Part shown: positions 1-8,338 of the stretch, one piece after another
Numbering within the stretch: position 1 is the first letter of the stretch
Layout of the letters: each line of letters begins with the position of its first letter
NCBI GenBank assembly: GCA_900551455.1
Contig: URVV01000006.1
Span: 1 to 64,000 of the forward strand
Direction: 5' to 3'
Length of the DNA: 64,000 nucleotides
Origin: an uncultured Mycoplasmatota bacterium
GTDB lineage: Bacteria > Bacillota_I > Bacilli_A > RF39 > UBA660
Notes under the pieces: generated by a model
The model's input: only the letters and a program-made list of their open reading frames with translations
Database searches by the model: none
Told to the model about the DNA's origin: nothing
Made by a program: the position numbers and the translations under genes

Positions 1-2272
1 TATATCCATAAATTTCTTTAGCAGAAGTAGTATATTCATTATCAATTAATCCGGTTTGAGAAATTGGATCTGATATTTTTTGGTTAGATTCATCTACATA
101 TTTAGCTATTACACGAGATGATTTGATTGTATCGGTAGTATCAGCAGTTTTTTCACTGGTGTTAGAACCGTATTTTAGTGTTGATTTAACATTATTGGTA
201 ACATCTAAATCTTTTGTTGAGATTAAATCTTTATATTTAACTATAACATTAAATGTAGCTTCAATGTCTTGAATTATTTCACCTTGATTGTTACCTAGGG
301 TTACTTCTTTTTTACAAGTTAATTCTCTATTATTGGCATTATAACTACAATTGTCAGCAGTAATAGATGCAACTTCGTATGGTAGAGTATCTACTAGGGT
401 AACAGTTACGGTACCAGTATAGTTTTCTATTTTACCATTATATTTTAGGATGTATTCAAATTCTGAGTTAGCTCCTAAGATTTCTCTTATTTGAGTTTTT
501 ACTAATTCATCTTTAGTAACAGTACCTTCATTTTTAGTATAAATATAATTTACTATAATGTTTTTGTTAGGAAGATAAGTTCCTTCTCTATTTCCTATTA
601 CTTCCTTTAGAGTGTATCCATAGAATACTTCTTCAGTAGTTTTATATTTATCTCCACCTAGACCTATAGATATTTTGTCAGCTGTTAACTTAGGGCCGTT
701 TTCAGTATCTACGGTATAAGTAGCGGTAACTTTTCCTTCTGCACGATAGATTACATTTATTTCTTTTATGCTACCGTCATTAGTGATAGTAATACTTTCT
801 GGAGTAATATTGTTAAAACTATATCCTTCTCCAGCTAAGGATAAATACTTATTTACTTCAGCATTACTTTGATCAATCTTAGTTCCTTTTGGAGTTCTTC
901 TGGTATCACTTTTTAATAGTTCGCCATCAAGACTATCTTTGTAATAGTTTACTTTGTATTCATAAGTATTTTGAATCCAATATACTTCTGGATCATTTTT
1001 TGGAGTTATTGTTTGTAACTTATCATTTGAATCATAGTATTCTAGAACAAAGCCATCATTAGTTTTATGCCATCCAGTTTCAGCATCTTGATCAATTTCA
1101 ATATCAAACTCTAAAACGGTAATGGTTTCTTTAGTGATTTTGTCTATTTTTTTACTGGTTTTAACCGCTCCGTATTGACTGAAGGTATTGTCTTCATTTA
1201 CTATTCTGAAATTTTTACCAACAGTATCAGATACAGTAGCATTGAATCCTGGATAAAGAATATTTGAGGCAACTTCTTTAAAGGCATCAACAATTGAACC
1301 TCCAGTTTCTCCTTCTTTGGCTTCGATACAGTGGGTAACACTTCCTTCAGTATCTTCAGTAGCTACTTTTGTTAAGATATCTTTAGTTGTTAGTTTAGCA
1401 TTTCTAATAGTTTCTCCATTATAGGTATAGTCACCAGTATATACTTTATTACTATTTAGTGAATATCCAATAGAGAATATTGTAGCTCCGCCATCTTTAA
1501 TACTCTTTGCAGCTGCTAGAGTTTTTTCTAAAGTTATTCTACTTGTGCTATCGCCATATCCACAAACGTTAGAATATCCTGGATAATATTCTCCGTATGG
1601 GCAAGAAGATTGTTCTTTGTTATAGAATGTTGGTTCTCCATCACTCATAACAACAACATATTTAAGAGCAGTTGGTTTATCTTCATCTGGAATATTATTT
1701 TCTAGTAATTTTTGAGCTTCTACTAAACCTGCTTGTAGGTTGGTTCCACCATTGGCTTTACCAAATAAGTTTTGGGAATTGTTATTTTGATTTTCAAAAT
1801 CTTTATGGTCAAAGCCACGAGATTCTTTTGCTGATGTAGAGAATGTAACTAGGGCTAATTTTGATGTTGGAATACTTTCAGTTATTTGTTTAGCAAAAGC
1901 CTTAGCTCCTTTAACGGCGTTATCCCATTTAGTGCTATTTCCCATACTTCCAGATCTATCGAAGACAACGACGATATAAACTGGTCTTGTTTCAGTTGTT
2001 TCTTCTCCTTTCACTTCAAATTTTACTGTGTATTTACCATTAGCTGCATCTTTGGTAGATACGATTTTTGTAACAGTAATGCCATTTTTACTTTCAGGAC
2101 TACTTACTGTGCCATCTTCTGATACTTTGCCATTTATTCTAATTGCACCTTTACTTATATTGTCTTCAGAACTTATTTCTGAGGCTAATACTTGTATAGG
2201 AGTTTGTAAACTAGAAAAAATCATACTGAAAAGCATCAAGAATTTTAAAAATTTGTCAGTTATTTTTTTCAT
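1..2272 (-). CDS. VWA-domain secreted surface protein (3' part outside window)
   Basis: Continuous reading frame from an ATG at 2272 to the left edge, about 757 codons with no stop, so the C-terminus is missing. The start follows a GGAGGG ribosome site. An N-terminal signal peptide (Lys-rich start, hydrophobic core, Ala-rich end near residue 30) is followed by a von Willebrand A domain with the metal-site motif DRSGSMG near residue 106 and a later VVMSDGEPT strand. Several beta-rich segments follow, including ones like MucBP repeats (YKDSLDGELL..., YVDESNQKISDP...). Likely a cell-surface adhesin or pilus-tip-like protein; a sortase signal, if present, lies off the window. Family seen, ligand unknown. 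Confidence 0.8.
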   Translation of the reverse strand, partial: MKKITDKFLKFLMLFSMIFSSLQTPIQVLASEISSEDNISKGAIRINGKVSEDGTVSSPESKNGITVTKIVSTKDAANGKYTVKFEVKGEETTETRPVYIVVVFDRSGSMGNSTKWDNAVKGAKAFAKQITESIPTSKLALVTFSTSAKESRGFDHKDFENQNNNSQNLFGKANGGTNLQAGLVEAQKLLENNIPDEDKPTALKYVVVMSDGEPTFYNKEQSSCPYGEYYPGYSNVCGYGDSTSRITLEKTLAAAKSIKDGGATIFSIGYSLNSNKVYTGDYTYNGETIRNAKLTTKDILTKVATEDTEGSVTHCIEAKEGETGGSIVDAFKEVASNILYPGFNATVSDTVGKNFRIVNEDNTFSQYGAVKTSKKIDKITKETITVLEFDIEIDQDAETGWHKTNDGFVLEYYDSNDKLQTITPKNDPEVYWIQNTYEYKVNYYKDSLDGELLKSDTRRTPKGTKIDQSNAEVNKYLSLAGEGYSFNNITPESITITNDGSIKEINVIYRAEGKVTATYTVDTENGPKLTADKISIGLGGDKYKTTEEVFYGYTLKEVIGNREGTYLPNKNIIVNYIYTKNEGTVTKDELVKTQIREILGANSEFEYILKYNGKIENYTGTVTVTLVDTLPYEVASITADNCSYNANNRELTCKKEVTLGNNQGEIIQDIEATFNVIVKYKDLISTKDLDVTNNVKSTLKYGSNTSEKTADTTDTIKSSRVIAKYVDESNQKISDPISQTGLIDNEYTTSAKEIYGY

Positions 2273-2335
2273 AACTAAACCCTCCTTATTTATTTTTACC
2301 TTGGAATAACATCATTACTCCAGATATGGCCTTAT

Positions 2336-2364
2336 ATTATAGCTTTTTAATTGTATTTTGTCAA
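2336..2364 (-). promoter_or_regulatory. sigma-A promoter of the VWA surface protein
   Basis: On the minus strand TTGACA (2364-2359), a 17-base spacer and TATAAT (2341-2336): a perfect consensus. The leader of roughly 55 bases contains a small hairpin (arms 2303-2309 and 2315-2321) ahead of the ribosome site. Confidence 0.85.
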
Positions 2365-2493
2365 GTATAATTGAAACTATTTTAGATTATTATTTCTTTT
2401 AATTATTGAGATTTTGTTTGGTAGTTAATATTTACCAGATATCTAATATATAATATAGATATTTTAAATTTATTTATACAAAAAATGGTATTA

Positions 2494-2519
2494 AAAAAAG
2501 CGACATTTTAATCGCTTTA
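2494..2519 (-). terminator. Rho-independent terminator after the 276-residue gene
   Basis: Minus-strand stem AAAGCGA/TCGCTTT followed by a T run, about 25 bases after the stop codon at 2545. Confidence 0.8.
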
Positions 2520-2544
2520 TAATTGGTAATACTTATAATAGAAG

Positions 2545-3375
2545 TTATACTCTATTGAAATAATTGAATAAGTATATAGCTATTATTACTACTAGGGAAA
2601 TACCAAAGACTAACATTAGTATTTTAAAAAAATATTTATGGTTTCCTTCATCACTGAAATCATCATCGTCATCATTGGATTCTTCTTCTGTAGGTTGTTT
2701 TTCATTTTCTTTTTTATTATCAAAATCTTTTTTATTAAATTTATAGGTACTGCTGAAAAACTCTGTGTCTACTTGATTATTGTTTTCCTCTAAATCTTTT
2801 TTTATGGGAATATTTACCATTGTGTCATCTTTATCGCCTTTTAAGTCTGATAATATTTCTAAAGATAAATTAGCTGTTTTTAATAGAGATTCATCTTCTT
2901 CTTTGGAGTCTTCTTCTATTTCGTTATACATTTCTTTTACTTTTTCTAGGTTTGTTTTACTACTATCGTGATCATCTAGTTTTAGTCTTTTTAAATAGTT
3001 TTCGTTTGATAATGTAGGTCCTATAAGTTCAGGTTTCTTTTTTTCTTCGACAGCTTTGTTAAGTAATTCTTTAATGTCGTATATTTCATTTTCTTGGCGT
3101 TGTTTTTCTTTAGCTTGTTCTTTTCTTATTACTTGATTATTGGTGCTGATAATATCGTTATATTCCTTTACTTTTTGATAGTCATCTCTGTTTTTTATTT
3201 CTCTTTGTAGATCACTTAAATCTATTTCTCTAGAGTTTGAAGGAATAATTAGATTCTCGAATTCATCATAGGCATTACATACTTGTTTATATAAGCCTTT
3301 AAATTTATCACTTCTCGTAGGAATATTTTCTTCATTATCACGTTGTTCTTTATATTTATCCATTCGACTACTCAT
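2545..3375 (-). CDS. tail-anchored acidic coiled-coil protein, unknown function
   Basis: 276 residues, not recognised. The first ~245 residues are highly charged and predicted helical/coiled, with acidic stretches such as SNDDDDDFSDEG. One transmembrane segment lies at the very C-terminus (about 250-272, rich in Leu/Val/Ile), so the bulk is probably cytoplasmic and tail-anchored. The ATG at 3375 follows an AGGGTG ribosome site. It is a single-gene unit, with its own terminator downstream and the divergent ferredoxin gene upstream. A scaffold or cell-envelope role is possible, but nothing in the sequence fixes it. Confidence 0.6.
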   Translation of the reverse strand: MSSRMDKYKEQRDNEENIPTRSDKFKGLYKQVCNAYDEFENLIIPSNSREIDLSDLQREIKNRDDYQKVKEYNDIISTNNQVIRKEQAKEKQRQENEIYDIKELLNKAVEEKKKPELIGPTLSNENYLKRLKLDDHDSSKTNLEKVKEMYNEIEEDSKEEDESLLKTANLSLEILSDLKGDKDDTMVNIPIKKDLEENNNQVDTEFFSSTYKFNKKDFDNKKENEKQPTEEESNDDDDDFSDEGNHKYFFKILMLVFGISLVVIIAIYLFNYFNRV

Positions 3376-3439
3376 AGTAACACCCTCTACCTATCATATA
3401 TATAATAACATATTTTTGATTTAAATAAAATATTTTTTA

Positions 3440-3468
3440 TTGATTTTTTTCTTTTTTACACTTATAAT
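3440..3468 (+). promoter_or_regulatory. promoter of the ferredoxin gene
   Basis: TTGATT (3440-3445), 17-base spacer, TATAAT (3463-3468); the start codon lies 22 bases downstream after an AAGGAAGG ribosome site. Confidence 0.75.
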
Positions 3469-3490
3469 TAAGAAAGAAGGAAGGTAAAAT

Positions 3491-3688
3491 ATGAAAGCAA
3501 ATGTTAATAAAGATAAATGTATTGGTTGTGGCAATTGTGTTGCTTTGACTGAGAGTCAGGTTTTTGATTTTAATGATGAAGGATTAGCAGAATGTATAAT
3601 GGATGAAATAACTGATGATTATGAAGATTTAACTAAGGATGCGGTTAGACAATGTCCTACCGAAGCGATTGATTTAACCGAGGAATAG
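3491..3688 (+). CDS. fer: ferredoxin, single [4Fe-4S] cluster, Bacillus type
   Basis: 65 residues. The N-terminal CIGCGNC supplies three cluster ligands and the RQCPTEAI segment near the C-terminus the fourth, so one [4Fe-4S] cluster is expected. The spacing and acidic composition match the short monocluster ferredoxins of Bacilli rather than the two-cluster clostridial type. It would be a soluble, low-potential electron carrier. Monocistronic, with its own promoter and a shared bidirectional terminator facing nth. The redox partner cannot be told from the context. Confidence 0.9.
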   Translation: MKANVNKDKCIGCGNCVALTESQVFDFNDEGLAECIMDEITDDYEDLTKDAVRQCPTEAIDLTEE

Positions 3689-3694
3689 TAAAGT

Positions 3695-3722
3695 AAAAAA
3701 AGAATTTTTCAATTCTTTTTTT
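3695..3722. terminator. bidirectional terminator between fer and nth
   Basis: Arms 3695-3706 and 3711-3722 with a 4-base loop; A run on one side, T run on the other, so it can end both convergent transcripts. The TGA stop of nth (3709-3711) lies in the loop. Confidence 0.8.
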
Positions 3723-4329
3723 TATTTTGACAGTATTTTTTAATTTCACAGGTCTCACATTGAGGATTGATAGCTTTACAATAATATCTTCCAAATAATA
3801 GTATTTGGTTACCTACTTTACTCCAATTATCTTCGGGAATTTCTTTCATTAGTTTTTTTTCAATTATTTTAACATCATCTTGTTCTTTGACCAGACCTAA
3901 TCGTTTACTTACTCTTGTGACGTGAGTGTCGACGGCAATGGCGGCGGTTTTATATATGTTAGATAAAAAGACATTGGCAGTTTTGTGGCCTACTCCGGGT
4001 AAGGATTCGAGGAAGGATCGATCATTGGGAATTTTGCTTATACCTAAGGTATTTAGTTTTTGGGCAATATCTATTATGTAAAGACTTTTTCTTTTATATG
4101 TACCAATTTCTCTGATAATATTTTCAATATCTTTTTGATTAGCTTTGCTTAATGATTGAATACTTGGATATTTTTCAAATAGAACTTTGGTAACTTTATT
4201 AACTCTTTTATCAGTGGTTTGAGCACTTAAGACAATGGCAATTAATAATTCATAGTCTTTTTTGTAATTTAATTCACATACAGGATTTGGGAATAGTTTA
4301 TCTAGATAAGTAGTTATTTCTTTATTCAT
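3709..4329 (-). CDS. nth: endonuclease III (DNA glycosylase/AP lyase)
   Basis: 206 residues, normal length. It removes oxidised pyrimidines in base-excision repair. The helix-hairpin-helix LPGVGHKTANVFL contains the catalytic Lys, and VDTHVTRVSKRLGL the catalytic Asp. The C-terminal C-x6-C-x2-C-x5-C motif (from CKAINPQC) binds the [4Fe-4S] cluster. Its start overlaps the end of dnaD by 8 bases, indicating translational coupling; nth next to dnaD is the arrangement known in Bacillus. The gene ends with TGA inside the terminator loop. Confidence 0.95.
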   Translation of the reverse strand: MNKEITTYLDKLFPNPVCELNYKKDYELLIAIVLSAQTTDKRVNKVTKVLFEKYPSIQSLSKANQKDIENIIREIGTYKRKSLYIIDIAQKLNTLGISKIPNDRSFLESLPGVGHKTANVFLSNIYKTAAIAVDTHVTRVSKRLGLVKEQDDVKIIEKKLMKEIPEDNWSKVGNQILLFGRYYCKAINPQCETCEIKKYCQNKKKN

Positions 4330-4966
4330 TTAACCAGTCAGTATCATAGACTTCAACTTTATTTTTTTTACTACGATACTTCTCCCTGTCTTTGATTACA
4401 TCTTCTTTGTTCTTATAGCCTTTTTTTCGCCAATCATTTAATATAGTATCTATGTATCTAAAATTGCCAATACCATTTAAAACGGCTTCTTTTAGAGCAG
4501 ATGAAATTAGTTCTTGACTTAATCCACTGGTAAGCCATTCTTTTATTTGCTCATATTCCATTGGTGAGAGAGTCCTTCCTAATTCACTTTCAAAAATTGA
4601 GAAAATGTTGGTGGTAGGTTCTTCTTCTGATTCAGAGTTTTTATCTATTATGATATTAAATATTTTTTTATATAATAGCTCTAAAGAAATATATTCACAA
4701 CTTTTTCGATTGTTTCTATCAATTACAATAGAGATAATATTTTTTTCTATTAAGCTATTGATTAGTTTCATTACTTCGTGTTTACTACTGTTAATACATT
4801 TTGCAAACTCTTCTGGATTATAAACTATTTTATTTCCATTATTATAGAGAATCATTATTATTATTAATTCACTATCGGTAATATTTAGTTTTCGATAATT
4901 ACTAAGAAATATTTTAGGTAAAACTAATGGTTTATCTTTTAGTAAATTAATTAAATTATCTTCCAT
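4322..4966 (-). CDS. dnaD: DnaD-family replication initiation protein
   Basis: 214 residues. The N-terminal half resembles the winged-helix DDBH1 domain. The C-terminal half (about 120-190) is the DnaD/DDBH2 helical domain, with the hallmark YEQIKEWL and FRYIDTILNDWRKKG motifs. In Bacillus DnaD works with DnaB and DnaI to remodel DNA and load helicase at origins. A GGGGTGATTAT ribosome site overlaps the end of the upstream small membrane-protein gene, and nth overlaps downstream, so the three genes form one transcript. Confidence 0.88.
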   Translation of the reverse strand: MEDNLINLLKDKPLVLPKIFLSNYRKLNITDSELIIIMILYNNGNKIVYNPEEFAKCINSSKHEVMKLINSLIEKNIISIVIDRNNRKSCEYISLELLYKKIFNIIIDKNSESEEEPTTNIFSIFESELGRTLSPMEYEQIKEWLTSGLSQELISSALKEAVLNGIGNFRYIDTILNDWRKKGYKNKEDVIKDREKYRSKKNKVEVYDTDWLNE

Positions 4967-4970
4967 ATAA

Positions 4971-5366
4971 TCACCCCACTGTAATACTTTTAATTAATTT
5001 ATAATTATATATGTCATAGTATTCATATATTAATTTATTATTTTTAGAGATATCATTAAAATACATAATTTGTTCATCTTTATATATAATATCATAATTA
5101 TCTTTATTTTCATATAATATTTTTCTATCTATTTTAGATATTATTTTATATGTATTGTTAATTAGATATAGGTATTCTTTATCTAGGACGAGATAGTAAT
5201 TATCATAGTAATTTAGATATTCGATACTAGTGATGGTAGTATTTTTTTTAATTAATTTGATATTTTTTTCGTTATACTTTGAATCGTTAATATCTACGAG
5301 AAAGATTAGAGATAAGATTAAGAACATTATGGTTATAAATATTATTATTTTTTTCTTCATATTCAT
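4971..5366 (-). CDS. small secreted or membrane-anchored protein, unknown
   Basis: 131 residues, not recognised. Residues about 5-25 form a single N-terminal membrane segment. The rest is rich in Tyr, Asn, Asp and Lys and probably extracytoplasmic; it may form a small beta domain. It is the first gene of a dnaD-nth unit (4 bases before dnaD). There is no Shine-Dalgarno sequence before the ATG, and the predicted -10 box ends 7 bases upstream, so the mRNA may be leaderless. A second in-frame ATG at 5360 is an alternative start. Confidence 0.6.
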   Translation of the reverse strand: MNMKKKIIIFITIMFLILSLIFLVDINDSKYNEKNIKLIKKNTTITSIEYLNYYDNYYLVLDKEYLYLINNTYKIISKIDRKILYENKDNYDIIYKDEQIMYFNDISKNNKLIYEYYDIYNYKLIKSITVG

Positions 5367-5373
5367 CAGTTAA

Positions 5374-5403
5374 ATTATAACATATTGCTTGATATATTCG
5401 CAA
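5374..5403 (-). promoter_or_regulatory. promoter of the small membrane protein-dnaD-nth unit
   Basis: TTGCGA (5403-5398), 18-base spacer, TATAAT (5379-5374). Transcription would begin at or next to the ATG at 5366. Confidence 0.65.
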
Positions 5404-5474
5404 CCTAATCGTGATAAATTTTGTTTTAAATGAGATATAATTTGTTATATTTTGGAGTTTTTTTATATAGTATA

Positions 5475-5503
5475 AAAAGTCTCAAGAATTTCTTGAGACT
5501 TTT
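5475..5503 (-). terminator. terminator after the 409-residue gene
   Basis: Near-perfect inverted repeat AAAAGTCTCAAG/CTTGAGACTTTT just downstream of the stop at 5513, with further T residues on the minus strand. Confidence 0.85.
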
Positions 5504-5512
5504 ATTGTTTAT

Positions 5513-6742
5513 TTAGATAATAATTTCATTTGTTTCGTAATTGTATTCTAATGTTCTTTGACGAACTTTTGGTGATACAAGAGATGCTTCTTTTGATAGA
5601 GCACATTCTTTTAATAGCGCATTAATGTCTCTAATTCCACCAGCTGACAATCCATTATTAATGTATTCTTCTGAATCAGTAGCATATGGTACTAGATATT
5701 TAATGGCATTTAATCCTCTTTCGTTAAAACGATCATCTGGATTTAATACAGTTCCATATAATCCTCTTACTGGTTCTAATACTTCTTGTAATAAGAAGAT
5801 GGTACCAGCATCTAAGTCATATAACTTATCTTTTGGATCATAAATTTTATCTAGTAAATTAACTACTGCTTCATTAAATTTTTCGTTATCTTCGATGGTA
5901 CTAATTTCTTTTACTAAGTCAATAATAGTTTTAGTTTTATCTTTTTGATTTGCACTATATACTACTAAAGTTGGATCAAGAAATTTAGAACTATCGTTAG
6001 TTTCACTATACATTTCATAATTGTATGTTACTCTTGCTCCCATTACCATATAAGCATCTTGTAAAACAACATTAGGATCTTTATTACCAATAACTGTTTT
6101 AATTAACTCAGGGTTTTCTCTGGCTATTTTTTCAATGTTTACAATCATTACATAGCTAACAATTTCATCTTGAGTTAATTTAATTCCACGATTGTTTAAA
6201 TCTTCAGTTACTCTGTTTACTAGACTAACAAATTCTTTATCAGTAATATTTTGTTCTGCTAAAGGAGTTGATGTTGGAATACTGATTGGGGTTGTAATAT
6301 TTGAATTGGTTGAAGTTTTGGTTGGTTTGATTAATTTACCACCCTTAGCTTCTTTTACTAATCTGCAACCTCCGATAGCTAGGATAGTTACTAAAGCACC
6401 AATAGCAAAATATTTTATTTTTAAATTACCATTTTTAGAAGTTTTTTCTTTTTCTTCAGATACTTCGGTAGTTTTTTTGTCATTTACTTGCTTTTCTTCA
6501 GGTGCATCTACTTTATTGTCTTCATATGTTTTTACTTCTTCGATGGCTTTTGCTGTTTCTTCGGCTAATTTTCTAGCTTCTTCAGCTTTACAATAGGCTT
6601 CAGTTGCTCTTTGGGCTTCTTTTTCAGCTAGTTTTCTGGCTTCTTCAGCTTTTCTAGCTGCTTCTTGCATAGCTTCTTCTTTGTTTTTTTGACGTTCTTT
6701 AAATTCTTCTAATTCTTTTTGAATTTCATCTATTCTACTCAT
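5513..6742 (-). CDS. membrane protein with N-terminal coiled coil, unknown
   Basis: 409 residues, not recognised. Residues 1-75 are a charged Ala/Glu/Lys coiled coil with an internal repeat (KAEEARKLAEKEAQ / KAEEARKLAEETAK). One transmembrane helix lies at about 110-128, followed by a Thr/Ser/Pro linker (about 137-160) and a mostly helical C-terminal domain of about 250 residues, probably outside. It lies 11 bases after the Cys-rich repeat protein and shares its transcript. The pairing suggests a joint envelope function, which is inference only. Confidence 0.65.
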   Translation of the reverse strand: MSRIDEIQKELEEFKERQKNKEEAMQEAARKAEEARKLAEKEAQRATEAYCKAEEARKLAEETAKAIEEVKTYEDNKVDAPEEKQVNDKKTTEVSEEKEKTSKNGNLKIKYFAIGALVTILAIGGCRLVKEAKGGKLIKPTKTSTNSNITTPISIPTSTPLAEQNITDKEFVSLVNRVTEDLNNRGIKLTQDEIVSYVMIVNIEKIARENPELIKTVIGNKDPNVVLQDAYMVMGARVTYNYEMYSETNDSSKFLDPTLVVYSANQKDKTKTIIDLVKEISTIEDNEKFNEAVVNLLDKIYDPKDKLYDLDAGTIFLLQEVLEPVRGLYGTVLNPDDRFNERGLNAIKYLVPYATDSEEYINNGLSAGGIRDINALLKECALSKEASLVSPKVRQRTLEYNYETNEIII

Positions 6743-6753
6743 TATAATTCCCC

Positions 6754-8223
6754 CTATCTTGTTCTTCCTGTTAATCTATATCCAGCATTTAATAAGTCTT
6801 TATCTTCTTTGGATTTGCTCCATTTGTAATCAACAGTACTACCTATATATTGTCTTATACGATATCTATAGTAAGTTACATTTCTTGTTTCTTTTACAGG
6901 GACAACTGTTTCAATATCTTGATAACATTTGTTATCTCTTAGATATTGTCCTGTAGGACACATTACGTTTTTAGTGATAGTTTTGATACTACTAGTAATA
7001 CATCTACCATTAGAGATAGTACCAATGCTACAATAAACTTTTTTAGTTTCATATGTGGTGTTAGTGCTTATGCATTTACCGTTTTCTTTGGTGTATCCAG
7101 CTTTACAATAAGTGGCTAAAGTTTCATATGATGTGTTATAACTTACGTTAGCCTTTTGTTTTTTAGTATCTGTTACACTTTGCCATACACCGGCACAGCC
7201 ATCACAAGATGAAACGAATTTTTTATATGTTTTAGTATAAATACAGGTGTCGCCTTCTCTACTCTTATAAGTAAAGCCATTACCAATTGCTGGACAACTA
7301 TATTTTGCTTTAGTCTTTTTATAAGTACAAGTGTTGCCATCATTTGAAACATATGTATAACCTGATGGGGCGGTTGGACATAAGGCATCAGTTTTAGTAG
7401 TAACTGTTTTACTGTATTTACATATTTTACCATCATTTGAAACATATGTATAACCTGATGGAGCGGTTGGACAAGATACAGTGCCATTATCTATAGTAAC
7501 GCTCTTTTTGTATGTACAAGTACCGTTATTTTTAGAAACAAGAGTGTATCCTGATACTTCTGGACAAGTACCATCACTTATATATTTTTTCTCTATAATT
7601 GTTTTGTTATTTGTATATTCTTCTTTTACTACTTTAGTTTCTACTTGTCTATAGTCTGTTTTTGTTACAGATACTTTAGACCATTCACTCCAAGAGCCGT
7701 AATCTGTCCATTTACCTCCAGTATTCTTTTTGTATTCGTATTCAATTTGTTTATTTGGAGTATTTTGATCTGTTCTTTCACAAATATCAAATTGACAATA
7801 ATCGTAGCAACCCATAATGACGATGATATAGTCTGATTCTTCACCACACTCTAGGTATACTTTCATTTGATATTCGTCTTCTAGTTTTTCTACAGATACG
7901 TATGAATTAGTTGCAGAGCAAGCATGTCCATACTTATCTTTTATTTCTAGAATTAACTTCTCATCATACATTTTAGCAAGTGTAAGAGTTTTTACTTCAC
8001 CAACATTTTGTGGTAATCTCTCAGTTGTAAAATAGCTTTTACCTACTTCTTTCATTCTATCGATATTCTCTTTAAAAATGTTGTCAGTAAGAACGTTAAG
8101 TTGGTTAGATATTCCTTTATTAGATAATGATAGTAACCATACAGCAAATAATATGAAAATAATTACTATAATTCCTTTAATAAAGAAATTAGTCCAACTA
8201 AATTTTTTATTTTCTTCGTACAT
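6754..8223 (-). CDS. membrane-anchored Cys-rich repeat protein
   Basis: 489 residues from the ATG at 8223, which follows GGGGGA; a longer frame starting at 8283 is excluded because the -35 box covers that position. A transmembrane helix lies at about 14-35, then a domain with a Cys pair (HACSATNSYVSVEK, VYLECGEESDYI). After that comes a long region of Cys-containing modules of the type CPxxSGYTYVSNDGxxCxYxK, two of them in near-identical tandem, then further short Cys units and an Arg/Tyr-rich tail. Likely disulphide-bonded and extracellular. Family not recognised; first gene of an operon with the 409-residue protein. Confidence 0.7.
   Translation of the reverse strand: MYEENKKFSWTNFFIKGIIVIIFILFAVWLLSLSNKGISNQLNVLTDNIFKENIDRMKEVGKSYFTTERLPQNVGEVKTLTLAKMYDEKLILEIKDKYGHACSATNSYVSVEKLEDEYQMKVYLECGEESDYIIVIMGCYDYCQFDICERTDQNTPNKQIEYEYKKNTGGKWTDYGSWSEWSKVSVTKTDYRQVETKVVKEEYTNNKTIIEKKYISDGTCPEVSGYTLVSKNNGTCTYKKSVTIDNGTVSCPTAPSGYTYVSNDGKICKYSKTVTTKTDALCPTAPSGYTYVSNDGNTCTYKKTKAKYSCPAIGNGFTYKSREGDTCIYTKTYKKFVSSCDGCAGVWQSVTDTKKQKANVSYNTSYETLATYCKAGYTKENGKCISTNTTYETKKVYCSIGTISNGRCITSSIKTITKNVMCPTGQYLRDNKCYQDIETVVPVKETRNVTYYRYRIRQYIGSTVDYKWSKSKEDKDLLNAGYRLTGRTR
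7337..7473 (-). repeat. 93-bp-period tandem repeat inside the Cys-rich gene
   Basis: The 44-base blocks 7337-7380 and 7430-7473 are identical except for one base. Their offset of 93 bases equals 31 codons and duplicates the CPTAPSGYTYVSNDG module, which points to recent tandem duplication or ongoing recombination. Confidence 0.9.
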
Positions 8224-8254
8224 ATAAATTCCCCCTTCAAAGAAATCGACATTT

Positions 8255-8283
8255 ATAATAACACAAAGTATATATTTTGTCAA
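8255..8283 (-). promoter_or_regulatory. promoter of the Cys-rich protein operon
   Basis: TTGACA (8283-8278), 17-base spacer, TATTAT (8260-8255), with start codon at 8223. The box position decides the start of the gene. Confidence 0.8.
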
Positions 8284-8338
8284 ATATTTTGTTGTTTTTA
8301 TGAATAATTGTTTGCTTAGTTTTAAAGTGATTTATAAT

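Noticed and set aside
1886..2309. Two overlapping plus-strand frames near the left edge
   Set aside because: They lie opposite the start of the VWA surface-protein gene, which has signal peptide, metal motif, ribosome site and consensus promoter.
3709..3711. TGA as a tryptophan codon (Mollicutes code)
   Set aside because: nth, rsmH, nrnA and the YnbB-like gene end with TGA at the usual C-terminus, and Trp is encoded by TGG throughout.
7173..7487. 104-codon minus-strand frame inside the Cys-rich gene
   Set aside because: Out-of-frame reading of the tandem repeat; its own repeats only mirror the DNA duplication.
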